DNA of 64,000 bases from Rhodococcus sp. 14-2483-1-2 (GTDB lineage: Bacteria > Actinomycetota > Actinomycetes > Mycobacteriales > Mycobacteriaceae). Positions 17,111 to 24,967 of the stretch are shown here, one piece after another. The position numbers and the translations under genes were made by a program. The notes beneath the pieces are model-generated. The model searched no databases and was not told the origin of the DNA. It saw nothing but the letters and a program-made list of their open reading frames with translations. The first letter of the stretch is position 1, and the number at the start of each line of letters is the position of its first letter. The DNA is taken from assembly GCF_002259405.1 (NCBI RefSeq), contig NZ_NPFW01000007.1, forward strand, positions 620,001 to 684,000. Direction: 5' to 3'.

Positions 17111-17130
17111 ACTTGCGAACACTAGCAATC
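17111..17130. promoter_or_regulatory. ArsR-type operator upstream of arsR
   Basis: ACTTGCGAACACTAGCAATC keeps the TTGC-N8-GCAA layout of the operator at 16658-16677. On the minus strand it contains TGCTAGTGT, again an extended -10 element. The site is therefore placed for autorepression of the gene starting at 17072. Confidence 0.65.
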
Positions 17131-17188
17131 AAAGGACGGAACGGGACGACCTCCCTGCACGTCCCGAAACTCGGCTACCTTCACTCCC

Positions 17189-17836
17189 ATGCGCGGAGAC
17201 CCGGAAGAATCGACCGACTTCAGGCTCACCGTGGCCACAGCGGCCCTCGACCTGTTCTCCGTCAAGGGATACGAGTCGACGACGGTGGACGACATCGCCG
17301 GTGCCGCCGGAATCTCGCGTCGGACATTCTTTCGTCAGTTCCGCGCCAAGGAAGACGTCGTCTTCGCCGATCACGAAATACTGCTCGAGCAGGCAGGCGC
17401 CTTCCTCGAATCGAACGAGGGCGATCCCTGGCAGGCGGTGTGCGATGCCGCGCAGCAGGTGTACGAGCGATTCTCCGATTGGATCGAGATGTCGCGCCTG
17501 CGCTATCAGGTGGTGCACCGCAACCCTGCGCTGCGCGATCGGGAGATCGTCACCGTGTTTCGCTACGACCGACTCTTCGTCGAATATCTGCAGCGCGTTC
17601 TGCCCGATCACCCTCACCTGGAGATTCTGCAGTTCTCGGCTTCGGTGACTGCGACGCACAACTACATCCTTCGTCGAATGATCCGCGACGGCCTGCCGAC
17701 ATCCGTCGAGGATCTGCGTTCGGCACTGGCGCAGGTCCGCGCGCAGTTCTTCGGTGAGATCGTCGTCGCGTCGTTCCCCCGGGGTACGTCCGTCGCCAAA
17801 GTCGTCGATGCGTTGGCCGATCACACAACCGCCTGA
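17189..17836 (+). CDS. TetR-family transcriptional regulator
   Basis: A 215-residue TetR protein. The N-terminal HTH (about residues 14-60) reads ATAALDLFSVKGYESTTVDDIAGAAGISRRTFFRQFRAKEDVV in outline, and the all-helical ligand domain follows. No Shine-Dalgarno site is visible. A TACCTT hexamer lies seven bases before the ATG, so the mRNA may be leaderless. It is followed, in the same direction, by two identical GGCACTGAGTGCC palindromes that flank the promoter of fadE25, making this protein the likely repressor of the fatty-acid genes downstream. Confidence 0.85.
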   Translation: MRGDPEESTDFRLTVATAALDLFSVKGYESTTVDDIAGAAGISRRTFFRQFRAKEDVVFADHEILLEQAGAFLESNEGDPWQAVCDAAQQVYERFSDWIEMSRLRYQVVHRNPALRDREIVTVFRYDRLFVEYLQRVLPDHPHLEILQFSASVTATHNYILRRMIRDGLPTSVEDLRSALAQVRAQFFGEIVVASFPRGTSVAKVVDALADHTTA

Positions 17837-17852
17837 TCTGTCCGGACCGAAT

Positions 17853-17865
17853 GGCACTGAGTGCC
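17853..17865. promoter_or_regulatory. Palindromic operator 1 (TetR candidate site)
   Basis: GGCACTGAGTGCC, a perfect 6-1-6 palindrome, 16 bases after the tetR stop and 19 bases upstream of the fadE25 -35 hexamer. Confidence 0.7.
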
Positions 17866-17884
17866 GGATGCCGAAGACCCGGTC

Positions 17885-17913
17885 TTGAATCGGTCCGAAT
17901 CCGGACGTACACT
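17885..17913 (+). promoter_or_regulatory. fadE25 promoter
   Basis: TTGAAT (17885-17890) and TACACT (17908-17913) are separated by 17 bases. The expected start of transcription (near 17920) falls just before operator 2. Confidence 0.65.
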
Positions 17914-17925
17914 GGGGCAATCCTT

Positions 17926-17938
17926 GGCACTGAGTGCC
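17926..17938. promoter_or_regulatory. Palindromic operator 2 (TetR candidate site)
   Basis: A second exact copy of GGCACTGAGTGCC, immediately downstream of the predicted start of fadE25 transcription, where a bound repressor would block RNA polymerase. A partial third copy (GGCAGTGCC) is at 17946-17954. Confidence 0.72.
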
Positions 17939-17984
17939 CTACGTGGGCAGTGCCACCCCCGACACACCGAGGAGCGTGGCCGAC

Positions 17985-19142
17985 ATGGCCGGAAATCCCG
18001 ACTTCGATCTGTATCAATCGCCCGAAGAGCACGACGAACTGCGCGCGGCCATTCGGGCTCTCTCGGAGAAGGAGATCGCTCCGTACGCCAAAGAGGTCGA
18101 CGAGGACTCCCGTTTCCCCGAGGAGGCGCTCAAAGCCCTGAACGCCTCGGGCTTCAACGCCATCCACGTTCCCGAGGAGTACGACGGCCAGGGTGCCGAT
18201 TCCGTCGCTGCCTGCATCGTCATCGAAGAGGTTGCACGCGTGTGCGGCTCGTCCTCGCTGATCCCCGCGGTCAACAAACTCGGCACGATGGGCCTGATCC
18301 TCAAGGGCTCCGAGGAGCTCAAGAAGCAGGTTCTGCCGTCTCTCGCCGGTGGCGCGATGGCGTCGTACGCCCTGTCCGAGCGCGAAGCAGGATCCGACGC
18401 GGCGAGCATGCGCACCCGCGCCAAGGCCGATGGTGACGACTGGATCCTCAACGGCTCCAAGTGTTGGATCACCAACGGCGGCAAGTCCGAATGGTACACC
18501 GTCATGGCCGTGACCGATCCCGACAAGGGCGCCAACGGCATCTCCTCGTTCATCGTGCACAAGGACGACGAGGGATTTGTCGTCGGCCCCAAGGAGAAGA
18601 AGCTCGGCATCAAGGGCTCACCCACCGCCGAGCTTTACTTCGAGAACTGCAAGATCCCCGGCGATCGCATCATCGGCGACCCGGGCACCGGCTTCAAGAC
18701 CGCGCTGGAAACACTCGACCACACCCGCCCCACCATCGGCGCGCAGGCTGTCGGCCTGGCACAGGGCGCACTCGACGCAGCCATCGCATACACCAAGGAC
18801 CGTAAGCAGTTCGGCACCGCGATCTCGAGCTTCCAGGCAGTGCAGTTCATGCTCGCCGACATGGCGATGAAGGTCGAAGCGGCTCGACTGATGGTCTACA
18901 GCTCCGCAGCCCGCGCCGAGCGCGGCGAGAAGAACCTCGGGTTCATCTCGGCAGCAGCGAAGTGCTTCGCCTCGGACGTGGCCATGGAGGTCACCACCGA
19001 CGCCGTGCAGCTCTTCGGCGGTGCCGGCTACACCACCGACTTCCCGGTCGAGCGCATGATGCGCGACGCCAAGATCACCCAGATCTACGAGGGCACCAAC
19101 CAGATTCAGCGTGTCGTCATGTCGCGGGCGCTGCTCAAATGA
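17985..19142 (+). CDS. fadE25: Acyl-CoA dehydrogenase FadE25
   Basis: A 385-residue flavin acyl-CoA dehydrogenase that introduces the alpha-beta double bond in beta-oxidation. It is very close to mycobacterial FadE25 as I recall that sequence: AGNPDFDLYQSPEEHDELRAAIRAL at the start, SYALSEREAGSDAASMRTRAKADGDDW around the flavin site, and YEGTNQIQRVVMSRALLK at the end, with the catalytic glutamate at about E369. The ATG at 17985 lies ten bases after GAGGAG; a longer frame upstream crosses the operator and is unlikely. Its TGA overlaps the ATG of fadB2. Two palindromic operators flank its promoter. Confidence 0.93.
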   Translation: MAGNPDFDLYQSPEEHDELRAAIRALSEKEIAPYAKEVDEDSRFPEEALKALNASGFNAIHVPEEYDGQGADSVAACIVIEEVARVCGSSSLIPAVNKLGTMGLILKGSEELKKQVLPSLAGGAMASYALSEREAGSDAASMRTRAKADGDDWILNGSKCWITNGGKSEWYTVMAVTDPDKGANGISSFIVHKDDEGFVVGPKEKKLGIKGSPTAELYFENCKIPGDRIIGDPGTGFKTALETLDHTRPTIGAQAVGLAQGALDAAIAYTKDRKQFGTAISSFQAVQFMLADMAMKVEAARLMVYSSAARAERGEKNLGFISAAAKCFASDVAMEVTTDAVQLFGGAGYTTDFPVERMMRDAKITQIYEGTNQIQRVVMSRALLK

Positions 19143-19996
19143 GCGATATCAACCTCGTAGGCGTCATCGGCGGCGGCACCATGGGAGCAGGCATCGCCGA
19201 GATGTGTGCTCGCTCCGGCAGTTCGGTGCTGATCCTCGAAACCAGCCAGGCCACAGCCGATGCTGCAGAGGCACGCCTCGACAAGTCGTTCGCCCGCGCC
19301 GTCAAGTCCGGCCGCATCGAAGCCGACGCGGCCGAGAAGGCCCGAGCAGCAATCACGTTGACGCTCGACATCGGCGATTTCGCAGACCGCGATCTCGTGG
19401 TGGAGGCAGCACCGGAGATCGAATCGCTCAAGCTCGATCTGTTCGGAAAGCTCGATTCCATCGTCAAGCCCGACGGAATCCTGGCCACCAACACGTCGTC
19501 GATCCCCGTCATCAAGATGGCCAACGCGACGAAGCGTCCCGACAAGGTCGTCGGAGTGCACTTCTTCAACCCGGTGCCGGTGCTGCCGTTGGTCGAGATC
19601 GTCGTCAGCCTTCTCACCAGCGAAGAGACCGTTGCAGCGGTGACGGATTACGCCGGAAACACGCTGGGCAAGAAGACGATTCGCGCCGGTGATCGCGCCG
19701 GATTCATCGTCAACGCCTTGCTCATCCCGTACATGGTCTCGGCCATCCGCATGCTCGAGTCCGGCTTCGCCAGCGCTGAGGACATCGACGAGGGCATGGT
19801 CAACGGCTGCGCACACCCCATGGGCCCGTTGCGTCTGACCGACACCGTCGGCCTCGACGTCACCCTCGCGGTCGCCGAGTCCCTCTACGCGGAGTTCCGC
19901 GAACCGCACTACGCTCCGCCGCCACTGCTGCAGCGCATGGTGGACGCCGGAATGCTGGGGCGCAAAACCGGTAAGGGCTTCTACACGTATTCGTAG
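19139..19996 (+). CDS. fadB2: 3-hydroxybutyryl-CoA dehydrogenase (FadB2-like)
   Basis: A 285-residue NAD-dependent 3-hydroxyacyl-CoA dehydrogenase. The N-terminal Rossmann fold begins VGVIGGGTMGAGIAEMCA (residues 7-24), the catalytic dyad region is VVGVHFFNPVPVLPLVE, and the C-terminal dimer domain includes DRAGFIVNALLIPYM and the family end MLGRKTGKGFYTYS. It lacks an enoyl-CoA hydratase domain, so it is the stand-alone type that acts on short chains such as acetoacetyl-CoA. The ATG overlaps the fadE25 stop by ATGA, so two steps of fatty-acyl metabolism are co-translated. A double-palindrome repeat follows the stop. Confidence 0.93.
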   Translation: MSDINLVGVIGGGTMGAGIAEMCARSGSSVLILETSQATADAAEARLDKSFARAVKSGRIEADAAEKARAAITLTLDIGDFADRDLVVEAAPEIESLKLDLFGKLDSIVKPDGILATNTSSIPVIKMANATKRPDKVVGVHFFNPVPVLPLVEIVVSLLTSEETVAAVTDYAGNTLGKKTIRAGDRAGFIVNALLIPYMVSAIRMLESGFASAEDIDEGMVNGCAHPMGPLRLTDTVGLDVTLAVAESLYAEFREPHYAPPPLLQRMVDAGMLGRKTGKGFYTYS

Positions 19997-20014
19997 TAGT
20001 CCCCCCGAGTCTGC

Positions 20015-20062
20015 GTGAATGGTCCATTCACCCCCGTCAGGGCCGGTGAATGGACCATTCAC
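20015..20062. repeat. 48-bp double-palindrome repeat, copy 1
   Basis: Two 17-bp palindromes, GTGAATGGTCCATTCAC (20015-20031) and GTGAATGGACCATTCAC (20046-20062), flank a 14-base spacer (CCCCGTCAGGGCCG). The same 17-14-17 layout with a related spacer occurs at 21940-21987. In RNA it would form two hairpins or one long stem. It lies between fadB2 and the next dehydrogenase. Confidence 0.8.
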
Positions 20063-20111
20063 GTCTTCGAAAGGCGCACACTGGAGTCGTTCCACAACAG
20101 TGGGAGGCTTC

Positions 20112-20906
20112 ATGAACATCGATCTCGACGGCCGAACTGCACTGATCTCCGGCTCCAGTCAGGGCATCGGATTGGCCATCGCCACCGAATTGGCCCGCGC
20201 CGGTGCGCGCGTCGTACTCAACGGACGGAGCGCATCCGCGCTGGATTCGGCCGAGGAACAACTGCTCACCGAAGTACCCGGCGCACGAGTGATCGTCGTG
20301 GCAGCCGATCTCGCGACGGCCGAGGGGGTCGAGACGTTGCTCGCCACGGTCCCGGTGGTCGATATTCTGGTGAACAATCTCGGAATCTTCGGAGCCAAAG
20401 CCGCCCTCGACATCGACGACGACGAATGGCGACGCTATTTCGAGGTGAACGTGCTCTCGGCAATCCGGCTGATCCGCACCTATCTGCCGGCGATGACCGA
20501 AGCGGGCTGGGGCCGAATCCAGAATATCTGCAGCGATTCCGCAGTCGTGATTCCCGAAGAGATGATCCACTACGGAATGACGAAGACAGCCCTGCTCGCG
20601 GTGACCCGCGGGTTCGCGAAAGCCGCTGCTGGAACTGGCGTCACGGTCAATTCCGTGATTGTCGGACCTACCCACACCGAGGGCGTCGAGAAATTCGTGG
20701 CCGAACTCGTCGGCGACGAACTGCCCTGGGACGAAGCTCAAGCCAAGTTCATGAAGGAGAACCGTCCGCAATCGTTGATCGGCCGGCTGATCGAGCCGAA
20801 AGAGATCGGCAACATGATCGTCTATCTGAGCTCCGAGCAAGCCTCTGCGACCACCGGTGGCGCTCTACGCGTCGACGGCGGCTACGTCGACTCGATACTG
20901 CCCTGA
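20112..20906 (+). CDS. Short-chain dehydrogenase/reductase
   Basis: A 264-residue classical SDR. The cofactor motif is ALISGSSQGIGLAIATELA (residues 14-32). The structural motif VDILVNNLGIFG and the catalytic residues Ser (NICSDSAVV), Tyr and Lys (HYGMTKTAL, YxxxK intact) are all present. The Asn-Gly-Arg after the second strand (LNGRSAS) suggests NADP preference. The ATG at 20112 follows GGGAGG; an open extension upstream runs through the repeat and is rejected. It follows fadB2 in the same direction, but the double palindrome lies between them. A strong hairpin follows. Confidence 0.9.
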   Translation: MNIDLDGRTALISGSSQGIGLAIATELARAGARVVLNGRSASALDSAEEQLLTEVPGARVIVVAADLATAEGVETLLATVPVVDILVNNLGIFGAKAALDIDDDEWRRYFEVNVLSAIRLIRTYLPAMTEAGWGRIQNICSDSAVVIPEEMIHYGMTKTALLAVTRGFAKAAAGTGVTVNSVIVGPTHTEGVEKFVAELVGDELPWDEAQAKFMKENRPQSLIGRLIEPKEIGNMIVYLSSEQASATTGGALRVDGGYVDSILP

Positions 20907-20923
20907 GTTGCTGTAAGGCCGGT

Positions 20924-20952
20924 CCGGTCGGTCACAGTTTGTGGCCGACCGG
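20924..20952 (+). terminator. Strong hairpin after the SDR gene
   Basis: CCGGTCGGTCAC and GTGGCCGACCGG form a 12-bp stem (one G-T wobble) around the loop AGTTT, 18 bases past the stop. There is no T-run, but the stability is typical of terminators in high-GC bacteria. Confidence 0.65.
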
Positions 20953-21029
20953 ATCGGGGCATGCGTGAAATACACGGAATCAAGCAAAGGTTCTTCACGC
21001 ATTTCACCGTATTCGGAGACGATTCCACA

Positions 21030-21923
21030 GTGAGCGATCAGTACACCTTCACCAACCCCGTCACGCAGTACCGTCAGGACGGCTTCCCGGAGCAGCACCA
21101 GGATCCGCCCGGTCTGGCCGCAGATCTTCAGCCTCTCGCCGACCACGGCGAGAACAGCTATCGCGGTTCCGGTCGCCTGACCGGCCGCAAAGCGCTCGTC
21201 ACCGGTGCCGACTCCGGAATCGGTCGCGCAGCAGCCATTGCCATCGCCCGCGAGGGTGCCGACGTGGTGCTCAACTACCTGCCGTCGGAAGAAAAAGACG
21301 CTCAGGAAGTTGCTCAGCTGGTACGCGACGCCGGACGCACCGCAGTCCTGGCACCGGCAGATATCACCGACGAGCAGGCCGCGCGCGGTATCGTGCGCAC
21401 TGCCGTCGACGAACTCGGTGGCCTCGACCTGCTGATCAACGTTGCCGGTAAACAGCAGTTCGTCGAAGACCTGGCCGACCTGACGTCCGAGCAATTCGAT
21501 CAGACGTTCAAAACCAACGTCTACGCATTGTTCTGGATCATCCAGGAAGCGGTGCCGCACATGCCCGCCGGTTCCACCATCGTGAACACCAGCTCGATCC
21601 AGGCATACACACCGTCACCCGGACTGGTGGATTACGCGACCACGAAGATGGCCATCAACACCATCAGCAAGGCCCTCGCCCAGCAGTTGGCACCCAAGGG
21701 TATTCGCGTCAATGTGGTTGCGCCGGGACCGTTCTGGACACCGCTGCAGGCAGCCGGCGGTCAGCCGACCTCGGCGCTGCCGGAATTCGGCAAGGAAACA
21801 CCGCTCGGACGCGCCGGGCAGCCTGCCGAGATCGCCGGTGCGTACGTCTATCTGTCGTCCGCCGAATCGGGTTACGTCACCGGCGACACACTGAACGTCA
21901 ACGGCGGAATGCCGACGCCGTAG
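21030..21923 (+). CDS. SDR-family oxidoreductase with N-terminal extension (general-stress type)
   Basis: About 297 residues. A roughly 50-residue N-terminal extension (TNPVTQYRQDGFPEQHQDPPG) precedes the SDR fold. This layout is typical of general-stress dehydrogenases related to YhdF/YhxC. The cofactor motif is ALVTGADSGIGRAAAIA, the catalytic serine is in VNTSSIQAY and the tyrosine/lysine pair in DYATTKMAIN. The end NVNGGMPTP is characteristic of this subgroup. The GTG at 21030 is chosen because the family N-terminus starts there and GGAGA lies ten bases upstream; an ATG at 20961 would add unrelated residues. A second copy of the double-palindrome repeat follows the stop. Confidence 0.88.
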   Translation: MSDQYTFTNPVTQYRQDGFPEQHQDPPGLAADLQPLADHGENSYRGSGRLTGRKALVTGADSGIGRAAAIAIAREGADVVLNYLPSEEKDAQEVAQLVRDAGRTAVLAPADITDEQAARGIVRTAVDELGGLDLLINVAGKQQFVEDLADLTSEQFDQTFKTNVYALFWIIQEAVPHMPAGSTIVNTSSIQAYTPSPGLVDYATTKMAINTISKALAQQLAPKGIRVNVVAPGPFWTPLQAAGGQPTSALPEFGKETPLGRAGQPAEIAGAYVYLSSAESGYVTGDTLNVNGGMPTP

Positions 21924-21939
21924 TCCGTATCCGTTCGGC

Positions 21940-21987
21940 GTGAATGGACCATTGACACCCGTCTGGTCCTGTGAATGGTCCATTCAC
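21940..21987. repeat. 48-bp double-palindrome repeat, copy 2
   Basis: GTGAATGGACCATTGAC (21940-21956, one mismatch from a perfect palindrome), a 14-base spacer (ACCCGTCTGGTCCT) and GTGAATGGTCCATTCAC (21971-21987). The layout and length are identical to copy 1 at 20015-20062. Here it lies between convergent SDR genes and probably works as a two-way terminator. Confidence 0.8.
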
Positions 21988-22001
21988 GCGTTCAGGAGAG
22001 G

Positions 22002-22760
22002 TCAGTCCTTCGGCCCACCAGCGGCGTAGACGACCTGACCCGAGATGAAGCCTGCACCCTCGCTGACGAAGAACGACGCCAGGTGCGCGATGTCGTCGGG
22101 GTGTCCGACGCGATTGACCGGAATCTGCGACGCCGCAGCAGCTTTGAAGTCCTCGAACGGCATGCCGACACGTTCTGCGGTGGCCGCCGTCATCTCCGTC
22201 TCGATGAACCCGGGGGCGATGGCGTTGGCGGTGACACCGAACTTGCCGAGTTCGATGGCGAGGGTCTTGGTGAAGCCCTGCATTCCGGCCTTGGCGGCGG
22301 AGTAGTTGGCCTGGCCACGGTTGCCGAGGGCGGACGTGCTCGACAGGTTGACGATGCGACCCCACTTGGCGTCGATCATGTGCTTCTGGACCGCGCGGGT
22401 CATCAGGAACGATCCGCGCAGGTGCACGCCGAGAACGGAATCCCAGTCCTGCACGGTCATCTTGAACAGCAGGTTGTCGCGAGTGATGCCTGCGTTGTTG
22501 ATCAGTACGGTCGGCGCACCGAACTCGCCGGCGATGCGATCGACCGCGGTCTGGACGGATTCCTCGTCGGCGACGTTGGCACCGATGGCCACTGCCTGCC
22601 CACCTGCGGCCTGAATCGCACCGACGGTATCGCTGCACGCGGCCTCGTCGAGGTCGACCACGGCAACTCCGAAACCGTCCTTGGCCAGCCGCTTCGCTAC
22701 CGCAGCGCCGATTCCACGCGCACTACCGGTGACTATGGCCGTCTTGATCTGATCGCTCAC
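22002..22760 (-). CDS. 3-oxoacyl-ACP reductase-like SDR (FabG family)
   Basis: A 252-residue SDR of the FabG type. The cofactor motif is AIVTGSARGIGAAVAKRLA, the structural motif is VLINNAGITRDNLLFKM (typical of FabG), the catalytic serine is in VNLSSTSALGN and the Tyr/Lys pair in NYSAAKAGMQGFTKTLA. It ends with VYAAGGPKD rather than the usual NGGM, which marks the mycobacterial FabG4/PhaB-like acetoacetyl-CoA reductases. The GTG start at 22760 has AGGAGA five bases upstream. It likely reduces 3-oxoacyl-CoA or -ACP with NADPH. Confidence 0.88.
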   Translation of the reverse strand: MSDQIKTAIVTGSARGIGAAVAKRLAKDGFGVAVVDLDEAACSDTVGAIQAAGGQAVAIGANVADEESVQTAVDRIAGEFGAPTVLINNAGITRDNLLFKMTVQDWDSVLGVHLRGSFLMTRAVQKHMIDAKWGRIVNLSSTSALGNRGQANYSAAKAGMQGFTKTLAIELGKFGVTANAIAPGFIETEMTAATAERVGMPFEDFKAAAASQIPVNRVGHPDDIAHLASFFVSEGAGFISGQVVYAAGGPKD

Positions 22761-22828
22761 GAATATCTCCTGACACAACGCCGAATCGAATTACCTGTCA
22801 TCTGTTTCTACCAACCCCGGCGGCGCAG

Positions 22829-23566
22829 TCAGTACGCAGCCACCGCTCCGTCGAGCGCCTTCTGCATTCCCTCTGCCACCACTCGGGTGATGTCGATCGG
22901 CTTCTCGGGCAGTTCGGTGATGGGCGTGTCGATGTAGACGCTCGCCTGCTTCACCTTCGGCGTACCGGGGCCGTAGCTCAGACCGATGCAGACCAGCACC
23001 GGTTCGACCCCGAGCTTGCGCGCCCGCATCGCAATGTGGCCGATCCCGCTGCCGACGTGCTGCACCGTCGTCGGATCTTCGAGATTGCAGGTGCCCTCGG
23101 GGAACACTGCGAGGTCGTCGCCCCGCTTCATTCGCTCGGCACTGACGTCCATCATGCGGCTGCCTGCTGCGCTGACGGCTCGCATGCCGTGATTCTTGCC
23201 GCGGAAGACGGGGATGCCACCCATCATGTCGATTCGCCTGCGCTGCTTCGGTTCCTGGAAGAGCTCGTCCTTGGCCAATACCCGCGTGCGGCCGATGACC
23301 GGACGCAGCGGCGACGCCCATGCCGCCGCTGCGAGCGTATACGGATCGTTCTCGGTCAGATGATTGACCGCGATGAGCAGACGAGTGTTGTCGTAGACAA
23401 GACGACGCAGCTCCTCACGAGCACCATCGGGGTACGACACCCGCGGGCGGAAGCGTCGGGCGAGGGCGGCATACGCCAGCCTCGCGACCTGACGATTCTG
23501 CTGATGACGCAGATAGAAGTCGTACACGGTCACATCGTTTTCGAGAATTACCGCAGGCCGATCCAT
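22829..23566 (-). CDS. 1-acylglycerol-3-phosphate O-acyltransferase family protein (LPLAT)
   Basis: A 245-residue acyltransferase. The catalytic NHxxxxD motif is seen as NHLTENDPYT (about residues 67-76). The second block is IGRTRVLAKDELF, the third is GGIPVFRGKNHGMR and the fourth is LAVFPEGTCN. These four blocks are those of PlsC-like enzymes that transfer fatty acyl groups to lysophospholipids or other lipid acceptors. It has no clear membrane helix. A second LPLAT gene lies 2.5 kb away at 26.0-27.0 kb, with a lipoprotein and an ABC exporter between them, all on the minus strand. Confidence 0.87.
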   Translation of the reverse strand: MDRPAVILENDVTVYDFYLRHQQNRQVARLAYAALARRFRPRVSYPDGAREELRRLVYDNTRLLIAVNHLTENDPYTLAAAAWASPLRPVIGRTRVLAKDELFQEPKQRRRIDMMGGIPVFRGKNHGMRAVSAAGSRMMDVSAERMKRGDDLAVFPEGTCNLEDPTTVQHVGSGIGHIAMRARKLGVEPVLVCIGLSYGPGTPKVKQASVYIDTPITELPEKPIDITRVVAEGMQKALDGAVAAY

Positions 23567-23623
23567 GAGCCGAGCCTAATGGTTCGAGCTGCGCCGTCGG
23601 GGCCGAGCCCTCATTCGTATCGC

Positions 23624-24109
23624 CTACCCGATGATCGCCTTGTATTCGGTGAAGATCGGCGCGTACTCGGGGCCGCAGTTCGCGATCGACCAGTCGGTGA
23701 GCAGGGTGAGGTTCTCGAACACCCCATCCATCGCGCTGAAGTCGCCTGCCGCACCCTTGGCGTCGGCCTCTTCCATGGCTCGTAGCCACGCCAATGGCTC
23801 CGGTGGAGCGACGGCTTGCAGCTCCGACTGGGTCACCGGGGCCTTCGCAGCGAGATCGTCGGCAATGGATTCGGCTACTTCGACACCACCGGCCTCGGCT
23901 TCCCGCAGGTTGGCCAGACCCTGCGCCACCTGTGTGGCGTACAGCGTGCAGAAATCCGACCCACCCGAATCCTCTTCGACCGACTCCACGGATTCCACCG
24001 ATTCTGCGGCCGACGGCTCAGCCGGAGTGGACGGGTTCTCTCCAGTGGACGAACACCCCGCGACAGCGAGGAGAATTACCGCACATCCCAAAGTCGATCG
24101 ACTGTTCAT
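23624..24109 (-). CDS. Lipoprotein of unknown function
   Basis: A 161-residue secreted lipoprotein. The signal region ends in the lipobox LAVAGC (lipidated cysteine about residue 19). A linker rich in Glu, Ser and Val repeats (SVESVESVEE) follows, then a helical domain with two cysteines (DFCTLYATQVAQ and IANCGPEY) that could form a disulfide. The ATG at 24109 has a GAGGAG site upstream. I do not recognise a family. It sits between an acyltransferase and an ABC-2 exporter on the same strand, suggesting a part in lipid or glycolipid handling at the cell surface, but this is inference. Confidence 0.75.
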   Translation of the reverse strand: MNSRSTLGCAVILLAVAGCSSTGENPSTPAEPSAAESVESVESVEEDSGGSDFCTLYATQVAQGLANLREAEAGGVEVAESIADDLAAKAPVTQSELQAVAPPEPLAWLRAMEEADAKGAAGDFSAMDGVFENLTLLTDWSIANCGPEYAPIFTEYKAIIG

Positions 24110-24211
24110 CGGCGTTGCACTCCTCGTGAACCCTGCCCGGACGACCGCCAGTCTGCGCCTGTGGGCTCGGTTGTGCAGCGCTGTGAGCACCGCGAACGGT
24201 TCGAGCCGGCC

Positions 24212-24967
24212 TCACACCCGCGAGGAACCCATTGCCCGGATCCCGACGGCAAGTCCGACCGCCGCAGTGGCCGCGGCTGCGACGACACCTGCCATGACCG
24301 TCGAACTCGCGAAGTCGCCGGCGAACAGTGCACGCTCGGCGTCGACGAGATATCCGAGGGGGTTGATGTTCACCAGGAACTGCATCCACCCCGGGGCGGC
24401 CGTCAGCGGCAGCATCGTGCCGGAGAGGATGAGCAGCGGGAACATCAATGTCTGCTGGATGGACCAGAACACCCAATCCTGCCCGCGCACAGCCAAAGCC
24501 AATGAGTAGGACAGTGCGCCGAGCCCGACGCCGAACACACCGAGCAGCACGATCCCGACGGCAGCACCGATCGGATTCACGGACAGCCCGAGCGGCAATG
24601 CCACCAGAACGATCAGCACGGCCTGTGCGGCCAGCGGCACCATCTCCTTGAACGCGCGCCCGACGAGCAGCGCCGATCGCGGCAACGGGGTCACCAACAT
24701 TCGTTCGTGCGAACCCTGCTGCAACTCGGCCAACAGATTCGAACCCGTCATGGACGTTCCGAAGATGGTGATCATGGCGAGCACGCCGGGAACGAACCAG
24801 TCCCACACACTCCCGTCCCCCAGACCGGGAACATCGGTGAGCAGTGGGCCGAACAGCGCGAGGAGAATCAGCGGTTGGATGAGACTGAAGATGACGGTGA
24901 ACGGATCGCGGACCATCGGCCGCAGTTCGCGGCCCATCACCAATGCGCTTCCCGCGAGTACGTTCAT
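24212..24967 (-). CDS. ABC-2 type exporter permease (DrrB-like)
   Basis: A 251-residue membrane protein with six predicted helices: FTVIFSLIQPLILLALFGPLL, WFVPGVLAMITIFGTSMTG, and the others further on. Before the fourth helix is the ERMLVTPLPRSALLVGRAFKEM loop typical of ABC-2 permeases, and near the end is GWMQFLVNINPLGYLVDAERALF. These features match the DrrB/daunorubicin-type exporters that move drugs or lipids outward. Its ATG overlaps the stop of the ATPase gene, so both subunits are made together. Confidence 0.9.
   Translation of the reverse strand: MNVLAGSALVMGRELRPMVRDPFTVIFSLIQPLILLALFGPLLTDVPGLGDGSVWDWFVPGVLAMITIFGTSMTGSNLLAELQQGSHERMLVTPLPRSALLVGRAFKEMVPLAAQAVLIVLVALPLGLSVNPIGAAVGIVLLGVFGVGLGALSYSLALAVRGQDWVFWSIQQTLMFPLLILSGTMLPLTAAPGWMQFLVNINPLGYLVDAERALFAGDFASSTVMAGVVAAAATAAVGLAVGIRAMGSSRV

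Noticed and set aside
17853-17938. CIRCE heat-shock operator
   Set aside because: The CACT/AGTG arms recall CIRCE, but here they are separated by one base instead of nine, and no chaperone gene is near.
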